Of a stretch of DNA of 64,000 bases, positions 16,333 through 24,624 are shown in pieces (the first letter of the stretch is position 1; every line of letters starts with the position of its first letter). The stretch is taken from NCBI GenBank assembly GCA_025361185.1, contig JANYAR010000135.1, positions 1 through 64,000 of the forward strand, read 5' to 3'. The stretch is from Alphaproteobacteria bacterium (GTDB lineage: Bacteria > Pseudomonadota > Alphaproteobacteria > Micropepsales > Micropepsaceae). The notes under the pieces are model-generated. The model had not been told where the DNA came from. It did not search any database and worked only from the letters and a program-made list of their open reading frames with translations. The position numbers and the translations under genes are program-made.

Positions 16333-17241
16333 TTGACACGCGAATTTAGGCCATTGGCGGGTGACGGTAAATCGCCCAAATCTGTAGCGCAAAATCGCGG
16401 CGATTTAGCGGCGGGGCTTTATATCCTTGCCACACCGATCGGCAATGCCCGCGATGTCTCGCTGCGGGCCCTGGAGACTTTGAAGGCCTGCGACGTGATC
16501 GCGGCCGAAGATACCCGCGTGACCTCCAAGCTTTTGGCTATTCACGGCATCTCCAGGCCGCTGATTGCCTATAACGACCACAACGCACCGCAGATGCGGC
16601 CCAAGATTCTGGCGCGGATTGAACAAGGCCAGGCCGTGGTTCTGGTGTCGGATGCGGGCACGCCTCTGGTATCGGACCCCGGTTACAAGCTGGTGCGCGA
16701 GGCAATCGCGGCCGGCGCCCCTATCGTCGCCGTGCCGGGCGCCTCGGCGGTGCTGACGGGCCTTGCCTTGAGCGGACTGCCATCCGACCGATTCCTGTTC
16801 GCGGGTTTTCTGCCGTCCAGGGCCGGCGAACGCCAAAGCGTGCTGGAGGAACTCAAGGGCCTTCGCGCCACCCTTATCTTCTTTGAGTCCGCGCAGCGTT
16901 TGGGCGAATCCCTGGCCGCGCTGGCGGATGTTCTGGGTGACCGGCAGGCGGTTGTGGCGCGCGAACTCACCAAGATGCACGAGGAAGTGCGGCGCGGAGC
17001 TTTGCGCGAACTGGCGGCGTATTATGAAAAGACGGGCGCGCCCAAGGGCGAGGTCACCCTGCTGGTGGCGCCCGCACAAGCCGCCGTACCCGACGACACA
17101 AGGATCGACGCCGCGCTCAAGGCCGCCCTGGCCTTCATGCCGGTAAAGGCGGCGGCCGAACTGATCGCCGGCCTCACCGGCGGTTCGCGCAAGCAGATCT
17201 ACGCCCGCGCGTTGGAGTTGAAAGATGCCGCCCAGCCCTAA
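16333..17241 (+). CDS. rsmI: 16S rRNA (cytidine1402-2'-O)-methyltransferase
   Basis: RsmI methylates the ribose of C1402 in 16S rRNA using SAM. The 302-residue tetrapyrrole-methylase-fold protein shows GLYILATPIGNARDVSLRAL, CDVIAAEDTRVTSKLL, VLVSDAGTPLVSDPGYKLV and GASAVLTGLALSGLPSDRFLF. No ATG or GTG is near the conserved start. TTG 16333 is chosen (GGAAA just upstream), with TTG 16354 possible. The chosen TTG overlaps the ribosome binding site of the divergent LppC-like gene, so the exact start is uncertain. It overlaps yraN. Confidence 0.92.
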   Translation: MTREFRPLAGDGKSPKSVAQNRGDLAAGLYILATPIGNARDVSLRALETLKACDVIAAEDTRVTSKLLAIHGISRPLIAYNDHNAPQMRPKILARIEQGQAVVLVSDAGTPLVSDPGYKLVREAIAAGAPIVAVPGASAVLTGLALSGLPSDRFLFAGFLPSRAGERQSVLEELKGLRATLIFFESAQRLGESLAALADVLGDRQAVVARELTKMHEEVRRGALRELAAYYEKTGAPKGEVTLLVAPAQAAVPDDTRIDAALKAALAFMPVKAAAELIAGLTGGSRKQIYARALELKDAAQP

Positions 17242-17607
17242 AAGAAACCGCCAGGCCGCGCAGCGGCGCGGCCAGCACGGCGAGAGGCTGGCGGCGTTGT
17301 GGCTGCGGCTGAAAGGCTATCGCATCCTGGCGCGGCGGCTCAAAACCCGGGCCGGGGAAATCGATCTGGTAGCCGCCGCCCCCTTCGGCCCGGTCTGTTT
17401 TATCGAGGTGAAGGCGCGCGGCGCCGCACGGTTGGCCGCGGAATCGGTGGGCCCGGCCCAACAGACTCGCATTGCCCGCGCCGCCTTCTTATATCTTGCC
17501 GGCCGCCCGGGCCTGGCCTGGCCCGGCGCGGCAGCCGTTTTGATATTGTCGCCATCGCCCCGCACTCTCTTCCCGTTCACTATCGGGATGTGTGGCGGCC
17601 GGCCTGA
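17225..17607 (+). pseudogene. yraN: YraN/UPF0102 family protein, frameshifted near the 3' end
   Basis: The first ~100 codons give a clear UPF0102 protein: RRGQHGERLAALWLRLKGYRILARR, TRAGEIDLVA with the nuclease-like Asp, and FIEVKARG. After about 17515-17538 that frame continues into an unrelated tail to 17635 (LILSPSPRTLF..). The family's expected C-terminus, RFDIVAIAPHSLPVHYRDVWRPA, appears in the +2-shifted frame (frame of 17299) and ends at 17607. One base is therefore missing, or two extra, near GCGGCAGCCGTTTTG. This is either a real mutation of a usually non-essential gene or an assembly error. It sits in the rsmI-yraN-gshB order. Confidence 0.8.
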
Positions 17608-17642
17608 GTGTTGCCGGTTTTGCATAAAAAGATGAGGCCTTC

Positions 17643-18584
17643 ATGCCGCTGACCGTCGCGATCCAGATGGACCCGATCGAGAAGATCGATATCGGCGGCA
17701 ATTCCGATTTTGCCCTGGCGCTGGAAGCGCAACGCCGCGGCCATGGCCTGCTCTATTACGGGCCGCGCGATTTAAGCTTCCGCGACGGCAAGGTAACGGC
17801 CCATGTCCGGCCGCTCAATGTGCGCGCCGTGAAAGGCGACCACTTCGCGTTTGGCGAAGCTTTTGTCTATGACCTGTCATCGGCCGATGTGGTGCTGATG
17901 CGCCAGGACCCGCCTTTCGACATGGCCTATATCACCGCCACCCATATTCTGGAGCGTATTCATCCCAAGACCTTGGTGGTCAACGATCCGGGGCAGGTGC
18001 GCAACGCGCCGGAAAAACTGTTCGTCACCGAATTCGCCGAGTTCATTCCCCCGACCTTGATCACCTCGGACCTGCGCGAGATTCGCGCCTTCCGCGACGC
18101 GCACAAGGACATCATCATCAAGCCGCTCTACGGCAATGGCGGGGCCGGCGTGTTCCGGCTGAAGCCGGATGACGAGAATTTCGGCGCGCTGATGGAGATG
18201 TTCACCCAATTCTTCCGCGAGCCGGTGATCGTGCAGCGCTATATTCCCGAGGTACGCCAGGGCGACAAGCGCATCATTCTGGTGGACGGCGATTTCGCCG
18301 GCGCCATCAACCGGGTGCCGGCCAGCGGCGAGGCGCGCTCCAACATGCATGTGGGCGGCCGCCCCGAAGCCACCGAACTAACGGCGCGGGAGCGGGCGAT
18401 ATGCGCGGCGATCGGACCAGAGTTGAAAAAACGCGGGCTGATCTTCACTGGCATAGACGTGATCGGTGACTATATGACCGAGATCAACGTCACCTCACCC
18501 ACCGGCATTCAGGAGGTCAAGCGTTTCGGCGGCGCCGATATCGCTTGCCTGGTGTGGGATGCCATAGAAAGAAGGCGCAAATGA
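17643..18584 (+). CDS. gshB: Glutathione synthetase
   Basis: GshB ligates glycine to gamma-glutamylcysteine using ATP. The 313-residue protein matches throughout: [51 protein letters not shown], and the ATP-grasp core ([38 protein letters not shown]). It ends with [22 protein letters not shown], which includes metal and substrate ligands. It follows yraN by 35 bp (from the restored stop) and overlaps the pirin gene by ATGA. Confidence 0.97.
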   Translation: MPLTVAIQMDPIEKIDIGGNSDFALALEAQRRGHGLLYYGPRDLSFRDGKVTAHVRPLNVRAVKGDHFAFGEAFVYDLSSADVVLMRQDPPFDMAYITATHILERIHPKTLVVNDPGQVRNAPEKLFVTEFAEFIPPTLITSDLREIRAFRDAHKDIIIKPLYGNGGAGVFRLKPDDENFGALMEMFTQFFREPVIVQRYIPEVRQGDKRIILVDGDFAGAINRVPASGEARSNMHVGGRPEATELTARERAICAAIGPELKKRGLIFTGIDVIGDYMTEINVTSPTGIQEVKRFGGADIACLVWDAIERRRK

Positions 18585-19279
18585 TCACCGTCCGCAAATC
18601 GGAAGACCGCGGCAAGACGCATATTGACTGGCTGGATTCCCGCCACAGTTTTTCCTTTGGCGAGTATTATGACCCGGCCCATGAAAATTTCGGGCCCTTG
18701 CGCGTCATCAACGAGGACTGGATCAGGGGCGGCGCGGGTTTTCCGCCCCACCCCCACCGCGACATGGAGATCGTCACCTACATCCTGGGCGGGGCCATCG
18801 CCCACAAGGATTCCACCGGCGGGGGCGGCACCATCCGTCCCGGCGAAATCCAGCGCATGAGCGCGGGCGCGGGCATCGTCCATGCCGAGTTCAATGCCAG
18901 CGCTACCGAAACCTGCCACTTGCTGCAGATCTGGATCATGCCGTCCCAGCGCGGCATCGCGCCCGGCTACGAACAGAAGACGATCGATCCGCAAGCCGTG
19001 CACAATCGCTTCGCCCGTATCGCCGCGTCCGATCCGGGCGAGAATGAAGTGCGGCTGGTGCAGGATGCGGAAATCTGGTCCGCCAAACTGGAGGCCGGTA
19101 TCGAGGCCATTCACAACTTGGCCCAGGGCCGCAAAGCCTGGCTGCAGGTGGCCAAAGGCGAAGTTACCGTGGACGGACAGATCTTGAAGGCTGGCGACGC
19201 GGCTGCCATCACCGACCTGCCCGAGATCGCGGTGCGATCAAACGAGCCCAGTGAAGTGCTGTTGTTTGATCTGGTCTAA
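18581..19279 (+). CDS. Pirin-family bicupin protein
   Basis: The 232-residue protein begins [31 protein letters not shown] and has [25 protein letters not shown] and [17 protein letters not shown], the metal-binding His/Glu pattern of the N-terminal cupin of YhhW/YhaK-type pirins. Relatives have quercetin dioxygenase activity in vitro, or act as redox sensors; the cellular substrate is unknown. The start at 18581 overlaps the gshB stop. It abuts convergent ridA with no spacer between the stop codons. Proximity to glutathione synthesis suggests a redox role, but that is inference. Confidence 0.88.
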   Translation: MITVRKSEDRGKTHIDWLDSRHSFSFGEYYDPAHENFGPLRVINEDWIRGGAGFPPHPHRDMEIVTYILGGAIAHKDSTGGGGTIRPGEIQRMSAGAGIVHAEFNASATETCHLLQIWIMPSQRGIAPGYEQKTIDPQAVHNRFARIAASDPGENEVRLVQDAEIWSAKLEAGIEAIHNLAQGRKAWLQVAKGEVTVDGQILKAGDAAAITDLPEIAVRSNEPSEVLLFDLV

Positions 19280-19720
19280 TTATTTCTTAGCGGCGATCAC
19301 GCTGATTTCCACTTTCGCGCCGCGCAGCAGCTTGGCGACCTGGACAAAGGCGCGCGCCGGATAGGGCGGATGGAAATATGAGGCGTACATCTTGTTCACC
19401 GCCGGAAAGTCATCGACGTCGGTGACATAGACGGTGGCCGACACCACATCGTCCAATGTCAGATTGGCGGCCTTCAGTTCCAGCGCGATATTGTCGATCA
19501 CGCGCTTGGTCTGGGCGGTTACGTCCTGCTGGCTGTAGTCGATCTTGCCGTCCGGATCGAAGGGCAGGGAGCCGGACACAAAAACCAGCTTGCCGCTTTG
19601 GATCGCCTGCGAGTAAGGCCCGATCGCCTTGGGCGCGGCGGGCGATTCAATCAGGATCTTGTCAGCAAGAGCAGGCGTGCAGGCAAACGCCAAGGCCAGC
19701 GCCAGAATCGGTTTGCGCAT
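19280..19720 (-). CDS. Exported RidA-family protein
   Basis: The 146-residue product is a RidA (YjgF/UK114) protein: SPAAPKAIGPYSQAIQSGKLVFVSGSLPFDP, NIALELKAANLTLDDVVSATVYVTD, PPYPARAFVQVAKLLRGAKVEISVIA with the conserved Arg. It is preceded by a signal peptide, MRKPILALALAFACTPALA. ATG 19720 has GGAGA at about 7 nt. Cytosolic RidA deaminates reactive enamine/imine intermediates; a periplasmic member would act on another substrate, which is unknown. It is convergent with the pirin gene and is followed upstream by an intergenic hairpin repeat. Confidence 0.88.
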   Translation of the reverse strand: MRKPILALALAFACTPALADKILIESPAAPKAIGPYSQAIQSGKLVFVSGSLPFDPDGKIDYSQQDVTAQTKRVIDNIALELKAANLTLDDVVSATVYVTDVDDFPAVNKMYASYFHPPYPARAFVQVAKLLRGAKVEISVIAAKK

Positions 19721-19748
19721 GTTTCGTTCTCCATCAAGCACAGGTCAG

Positions 19749-19861
19749 CCTCCCCCTTCGCGCGCAGCGCGGCAAGGGGGAGGTGGTTTCAGCGATCGAA
19801 GGCGAAGCGGAGCGAGCCGAGAGGTGAGGTCGGCGACCAAGCCGACCGAACGAAACCGGAG
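19749..19861. repeat. Structured intergenic repeat between ridA and olsB
   Basis: CCTCCCCCTT (19749-19758) pairs perfectly with AAGGGGGAGG (19774-19783). A second stem, GGTCGGC-gaccaa-GCCGACC, follows near 19829-19848, and the stretch ends with a GGAGGGGG. It is unlike R1 and R2, and resembles the C-rich palindromic repeats seen between genes in several alphaproteobacteria. It lies downstream of olsB and upstream of ridA. Confidence 0.6.
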
Positions 19862-19872
19862 GGGGTTGGAAA

Positions 19873-20715
19873 TTATTTCACCAGCCCGAAGCGGCTTTTG
19901 TAGCGGGCGTCGAGCCCCGACATCGGGAAATAGATGAACACGTCGGTGGTGCCGAACTGGCGATCCACGACCGCGCCGTCGCCGATGCAGCAACCGGCGC
20001 GCACATAGCCCTTGAGCAGCGGCGGCAGGCTGCGCAGGCCATCGCGCACGTCAATCTGGTCCGCAGGCATGCGGTTCATGTCCACGAACAGCTCGGGGCG
20101 CGCCCTGACGGCGAGATGGCTGGGCATGGAATGGAAATGATGCAGATAGGACAGCGGCAGCGCCATCTCGCTCACATCGGTGCCCGGCAGCGAGGCGCAA
20201 CCGAACATCATGTCGATATCGAAGCGCGCGACATAGGCCAGCAGGCCTTTCCACAACAGCTGCATGGTGCCGGGACGCGCGCGATAACTTTTCAGCACGC
20301 AGCTGCGGCCCAGCTCCAGATATTTGGTGTCCGCCGCCAGCCCGTTCAGCATCGCGCTCAAATCATATTCGCCGGCGGTGTAGAAGCCGCCGGCCCTCAT
20401 CGCGTCATGTTCGCGCGTCAGCCGATAGGTGCCCACCACCAACGGCTGACCGTCTTGGTCATGGGCGTCGCGGTCCACCACCAAAAGGTGGTCGCAGACA
20501 TCGTCATATTTGTCGAAGTCGCGGCGCAACTCGCGCATCTTGGGCGAGGCAATCGCGCTCATCTCTTCATAGAAGACGGCGTAGCGCAGGCGCTGCGCCT
20601 GTTCGATTTCGTGCTCGGTCTCGGCAAGGCGCACTTCCAGCGCCCCGGAGACGGCCAATACAGGCCATTGTTCCAGGCGTCCCTCGAAAGGTCCGGCTTC
20701 GTAGATATTGACCAC
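19873..20715 (-). CDS. olsB: GNAT-family ornithine-lipid acyltransferase (OlsB-like)
   Basis: The 280-residue protein belongs to the hemolysin/OlsB acyltransferase family. Seen are the N-terminal AETEHEIEQAQRLRYAVFYEEM, VCDHLLVVD, VVGTYRL, and LELGRSCVLKSYRARPGTMQLLWKGLLAYVARF, the acyl-ACP/CoA-binding core. OlsB adds a 3-hydroxyacyl chain to ornithine in the first step of the phosphate-free membrane lipid ornithine lipid, which many alphaproteobacteria make under phosphate limitation; pstCAB lies 4 kb away. An olsA partner is not obvious; the plsC-like gene at 45.7 kb is a candidate. Specificity is inferred. Confidence 0.82.
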   Translation of the reverse strand: MVNIYEAGPFEGRLEQWPVLAVSGALEVRLAETEHEIEQAQRLRYAVFYEEMSAIASPKMRELRRDFDKYDDVCDHLLVVDRDAHDQDGQPLVVGTYRLTREHDAMRAGGFYTAGEYDLSAMLNGLAADTKYLELGRSCVLKSYRARPGTMQLLWKGLLAYVARFDIDMMFGCASLPGTDVSEMALPLSYLHHFHSMPSHLAVRARPELFVDMNRMPADQIDVRDGLRSLPPLLKGYVRAGCCIGDGAVVDRQFGTTDVFIYFPMSGLDARYKSRFGLVK

Positions 20716-20858
20716 GATCGCTTCCTGTTTGGTGCGGCTAAGTCCCCACGACTCACCGCGCCCGGCTCCTGTGCTTGGGTAACCCCCAATTGCGACAGTT
20801 TGACAATTTTACCCCAGAGCGGGGGATACTTCCAAGGCCTTGGTGAATTTTTGTTCCA

Positions 20859-22187
20859 TTACACCGGGTTAACTGTCTGCGGGGCCGGCCTGCGGGCCAG
20901 CCAGGCGAACAAAAACAGTGCAGGCAGGCCCAACACGCCACAACCGATGAAAAATGCGGCATAGGCATTCATCAGGCCGATCTTGGCCGCCAGCGCCTCC
21001 ACCGTGGCGCCGGAAAAACCTTTGAGGAATTTTCCCGCCAGCGCATAGACCGAGGACAGAAGCGCATATTGCGTGGCGGTATAGCCAAGGCTGGTCAGGC
21101 TGGACATGTAGGCGACCAGGGTGATGCCGCCGACCGCGATGCCGAACTGATCGCCCATCATGATGGCGGCGAAGGTGGTCGGGTCATGCGCGAAGGGCAC
21201 AATGGCATACAGCATCGTGCCGAAGTTCAGACAGGCCCCCCCGATCAACAGCGCCGGCGTCAATCCCAGCCGCAAGGGCAGATAGCCGCCCACTGCCACG
21301 CCTAGGAAAATGCCGACAAGCCCGAAGCTGCCGCGCATCGCGCCCACCATGTCCTTGGTCAGGCCCACATCGACATACATCGGATTGTACATCGGGCCAC
21401 TGACGAAATAGCCCAGCTGAAAAAGGCTGATCGCCACAAGGATTGGCAGTGCCCGCACGCCGTGAGCGTGAAAGAATTGGATAAATGGTCCGGCGATGGC
21501 GTCGAACAGTCCGCGCCTGGATCGCAGCGACCGGCTCCCCTCCTGCGCAACCATCTGCGCGTCCGTGCGCGCAGGTTCGTGGGCCATCAGCGTTGCGGTC
21601 AACGCCAGCGCCATGACGCAAGCATACAGAATGTAGGATTCGTTCCAACCTATGCGCTGGGCGATGGGCAGGATAACGGCCTCGCTGACGAGCAACGCGG
21701 CACGATAGCCAAATGTATAGCCCGAGGTCAGAAGCCCTAGCTCGTCGGGACTTCTCGCGCTTTCGATGCGCCAGGCATCAATCGCAATATCCTGGGTGGA
21801 AGAGGCGAAGGCGACCACAAGAGCGCAGAGCCCCAGCTGCATCAAACCGTGCTTCGTACCGGTCAGCGCCATGGCGACAAGCCCCAGCGCGATCACGATC
21901 TGCATCAATGCAATCCAGCCGCGCCGCAGTCCCAACCATCCCAGCCCTGGCGCATTCAGCCTGTCTAGAAACGGCGCCCAGAGGAATTTCAACGTATAGG
22001 CAAAGCCAACCCAGGAGAGGAAGCCGATGGCGGTAAGCGCGATGCCTTCATCGCGCAACCAATAGCCAAAGGTGTTGGCGACCAAAAGGAAGGGCAGCCC
22101 CGATGAAAAGCCTAGCCCCAGCATCACCAGAACCCGCGAATTCAGATAATCACGGAAGGTATAGCGCTTGCGCGCCGAAGCAGTCAT
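20859..22187 (-). CDS. ampG: AmpG-type muropeptide MFS permease
   Basis: The 442-residue protein has about 12 hydrophobic segments and the AmpG features FSSGLPFLLVANTFGYWLRDEGI near the N-terminus and ASSTQDIAIDAWRIE in the middle. AmpG imports GlcNAc-anhydroMurNAc peptides from the periplasm for cell-wall recycling. It is shorter than the 14-segment E. coli protein, as are many alphaproteobacterial forms. Its ATG overlaps the stop of the upstream histidine kinase gene (ATGA), suggesting co-transcription. About 140 bp without a gene separate it from olsB; these hold a CCAAGGCCTTGG palindrome (20833-20844). Confidence 0.88.
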   Translation of the reverse strand: MTASARKRYTFRDYLNSRVLVMLGLGFSSGLPFLLVANTFGYWLRDEGIALTAIGFLSWVGFAYTLKFLWAPFLDRLNAPGLGWLGLRRGWIALMQIVIALGLVAMALTGTKHGLMQLGLCALVVAFASSTQDIAIDAWRIESARSPDELGLLTSGYTFGYRAALLVSEAVILPIAQRIGWNESYILYACVMALALTATLMAHEPARTDAQMVAQEGSRSLRSRRGLFDAIAGPFIQFFHAHGVRALPILVAISLFQLGYFVSGPMYNPMYVDVGLTKDMVGAMRGSFGLVGIFLGVAVGGYLPLRLGLTPALLIGGACLNFGTMLYAIVPFAHDPTTFAAIMMGDQFGIAVGGITLVAYMSSLTSLGYTATQYALLSSVYALAGKFLKGFSGATVEALAAKIGLMNAYAAFFIGCGVLGLPALFLFAWLARRPAPQTVNPV

Positions 22188-24421
22188 GCCGCGACGATAT
22201 GCGAAGGCTCCGCGCTAGGGAACAACATCAGCAGCATTTCTTCCAGCTCGCCGGGGTCCACCGGCTTGGCCAGGAACCCGTCCATGCCCGCGTCCCGGCA
22301 GGCATGCCGGCCCGCTTCCAAAACATCGGCGGTCAGCGCGACGATGGGCGTGCGCGGCAGGCCGCCACGCGCTTCGCCCGCGCGAATGGCGCGCGCCGCC
22401 TCGATGCCGTCCATGCCGGGCATGTGTATGTCGGTGAGCAACAGGTCATAACGGCCATCCAGCATCGCTTGCACCGCGTCATTGCCGGTGGTGACTTCGG
22501 TAACTTTATGGCCACGCCGGCGCAGCAATTCGCGGATCAGCATCATGTTGATGGGATTGTCCTCGGCCAAAAGGATGTGCAGGCTGGCCGTACCGCGCGG
22601 GTCATGTCCGCTGGCGCCATGGGGCGGGTCCATGGCGGCAACTTCGGGCGCCGCCGGCGCAAGGCCGTCGCGGCACTGGATCAGCTGTGTCGCCAGCGAG
22701 GATTGGCGGACCGGCTTGACCAGATAACTGGCAAAGCCCATGGCGCGCATCTGAGGCAGGCTGCCGCGCGCATTGGGTGTCAGCATCACCAGGGTTGGAA
22801 CGCCCGGTTCGGGGCGGATCGTCAGGTCGGGGATATTGCCAGTGCCGGCGTCGGCCAGAATCGCATCGGCGTCGTCGCGGCGGTCCACCGCAATACCGCC
22901 GCAGGCCGTAATCTGCATATGCAGGCCTTCGCGAAGTGCGGCGTTCCCGGTCACAACGGCGACACGCATGCCTTGGAGAGGGGGATATTCCGGGGCTGCG
23001 GCAAATGCGTCCAAGGGCAGGGTGAACCAGAAGCAGGAACCCTGGTCGTCACCGGCGCCCGGTTGCCTGGCGTCCACGCCGATTTCGCCTCCCATCGCGT
23101 TCACCAGCCGCTTGGTGATAGCCAGTCCCAGGCCGGTGCCTCCGAACTTGCGTGCATGGCTGGAATCGGCCTGAACGAATTCCTGAAAAATCTCCTGGCG
23201 CTTGTCAGGAGCCACACCCACGCCGGTATCGCGCACTTCGACACGCAGCATGCCGTCCTCCGCCCAAGCCTCGACACAGACGCCGCCTCTTTCGGTGAAT
23301 TTGACGGCATTGCCCATCAGATTGGTGATGATCTGGCGCAAGCGCGGTTCATCGGCGCGGATGGTCTGCGGCACCTGAGGCGATATGACGGTCGCAACCT
23401 CCACGCCCTTGGCATAAGCGCGCTCGCACAAAAGCTCGGTCACGCCGCACAGCATGGCGCGCAGATCGACCTCATCTTCATCCAGGTGCAGCATTCCGGC
23501 TTCGATCTTGGAAAAATCCAGAATGTCGCCGATCAGGCTGAGCAGCGCCTCGCCGGATTGGGCGATGGCCTGCGCATAGCTGCGCTGTTCGGGGCGAAGA
23601 TCGGTTTCCAGCAGAAGGCGCCCCATACCCAAGACGCCATTCATCGGCGTGCGGATCTCATGACTCATGGTGGCCAGGAAGCCGGACTTGGCGCGGCTGG
23701 CGGCTTCGGCTCGGTCGCGCGCCTCGGTCAGCGCCCCTTCCAAGGTTTTGTGGTCGGTGATGTCGCGCCCCACGCTTTGCACTTCCACCAGCCGGCCAAG
23801 GGAATCGCGAACCGCGAAATCCTCCCAGGCGATCCAACGATAGCCATGCGCGGTTTTCACATGCTGGTCATAACGGGTGCGGTTTTGGCCCGACCCCTGG
23901 AAACTGTCGAATGTCGGCGCGCGGCTCTGCGGGTGCGGCTCGGGCGCGAATGGGTGGCCGATGGCTTTCGCCGCCTCGAGCCCGAACAACTTGAAGAATG
24001 CATCATTGCCATAGGTCAGCGCGCTGGCGCCGTCACGGCGGAAGATGGCGTCACCCTGTGCGCCTACCAATCCCTTGTAACGCGCTTCGCTCTGGTTCAG
24101 CCGCGCATTGATGGCGGCGGCATTCTTGAGCGAAGCCTCCAGGCGCGCGGCGACAGTCTTGAGTTCGGTGGCCTTGCGCGACAGAGCTTCTCCGCGGCCC
24201 CGCGCGCTGTGAAGCGCCTCCAGCAAAAAGGCCAGCGCCACAGCCAGCAGGGCGCCAAAGCTGGCCGGCGAGATCAGAGTCAGCCGGCCCAGCAGCACGA
24301 TATTGACAAGCGCAGCCAACAGCGTTGCGCCGGCCACGCCGCCCAGGACGATGCGAAGGATCCGCAGCACCGAAAAATACAAGCCTTTTGCTGGGTTTAT
24401 CCGGGCCGCAGTGTGCCGCAT
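22184..24421 (-). CDS. Hybrid histidine kinase (2 TM, PAS, HisKA, HATPase, two receivers)
   Basis: The 745-residue protein has two N-terminal membrane segments (about 18-75), a coiled linker, and a PAS domain (about 110-235, ending VQSVGRDITDHK). HisKA follows with SHEIRTPMNGVLGMG, then HATPase with NLMGNAVKFT, DTGVGV and FGGTGLGLAI. Two receiver domains follow. The first (about 485-590, MRVAVVTGNAALREGL) lacks the usual acidic pair and looks degenerate. The second (HILLAEDNPINMMLIRELL..LLLTDIHMPGMDG) has all key residues. The ligand is unknown. It is co-oriented and overlapping with ampG, and divergent from pstC; it is not PhoR-like in architecture. Confidence 0.9.
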   Translation of the reverse strand: MRHTAARINPAKGLYFSVLRILRIVLGGVAGATLLAALVNIVLLGRLTLISPASFGALLAVALAFLLEALHSARGRGEALSRKATELKTVAARLEASLKNAAAINARLNQSEARYKGLVGAQGDAIFRRDGASALTYGNDAFFKLFGLEAAKAIGHPFAPEPHPQSRAPTFDSFQGSGQNRTRYDQHVKTAHGYRWIAWEDFAVRDSLGRLVEVQSVGRDITDHKTLEGALTEARDRAEAASRAKSGFLATMSHEIRTPMNGVLGMGRLLLETDLRPEQRSYAQAIAQSGEALLSLIGDILDFSKIEAGMLHLDEDEVDLRAMLCGVTELLCERAYAKGVEVATVISPQVPQTIRADEPRLRQIITNLMGNAVKFTERGGVCVEAWAEDGMLRVEVRDTGVGVAPDKRQEIFQEFVQADSSHARKFGGTGLGLAITKRLVNAMGGEIGVDARQPGAGDDQGSCFWFTLPLDAFAAAPEYPPLQGMRVAVVTGNAALREGLHMQITACGGIAVDRRDDADAILADAGTGNIPDLTIRPEPGVPTLVMLTPNARGSLPQMRAMGFASYLVKPVRQSSLATQLIQCRDGLAPAAPEVAAMDPPHGASGHDPRGTASLHILLAEDNPINMMLIRELLRRRGHKVTEVTTGNDAVQAMLDGRYDLLLTDIHMPGMDGIEAARAIRAGEARGGLPRTPIVALTADVLEAGRHACRDAGMDGFLAKPVDPGELEEMLLMLFPSAEPSHIVAA

Positions 24422-24539
24422 CGGACCTTCAGAAACGCTTAAAGTCCGGGCGCCCGATTAACCCCGGCGCCGGGCCCTCGTCTCTGCCGGCCATCAAGAA
24501 ACATGTTTCAGATCAATGGGTTATGCCGAACTCCGGCCA

Positions 24540-24572
24540 CTGTCACAAAAGCTTTGCAAGACTGTGATGATC
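24540..24572 (+). promoter_or_regulatory. Candidate Pho box upstream of pstC
   Basis: CTGTCACAAAA, GCTTTGCAAGA and CTGTGATGATC follow one another with an 11-bp period. The first and third units match the PhoB half-site CTGTCAT at 6/7 and 5/7, while the middle one is weak. The position is 50-85 bp upstream of the chosen pstC start. The 167-bp gap to the kinase gene also holds a CCCGGCGCCGGG palindrome. Confidence 0.5.
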
Positions 24573-24624
24573 GTGGCGTTGGCGGGGTGTGAATTGCCCC
24601 GAACCACGACTGCCCGGGTGCCTT

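Noticed and set aside
22103-24442. 779-codon ORF on the plus strand
   Set aside because: Full-length shadow of the hybrid histidine kinase; no domain or start signal, His/Gln/Arg-rich as expected for antisense of GC-rich genes.
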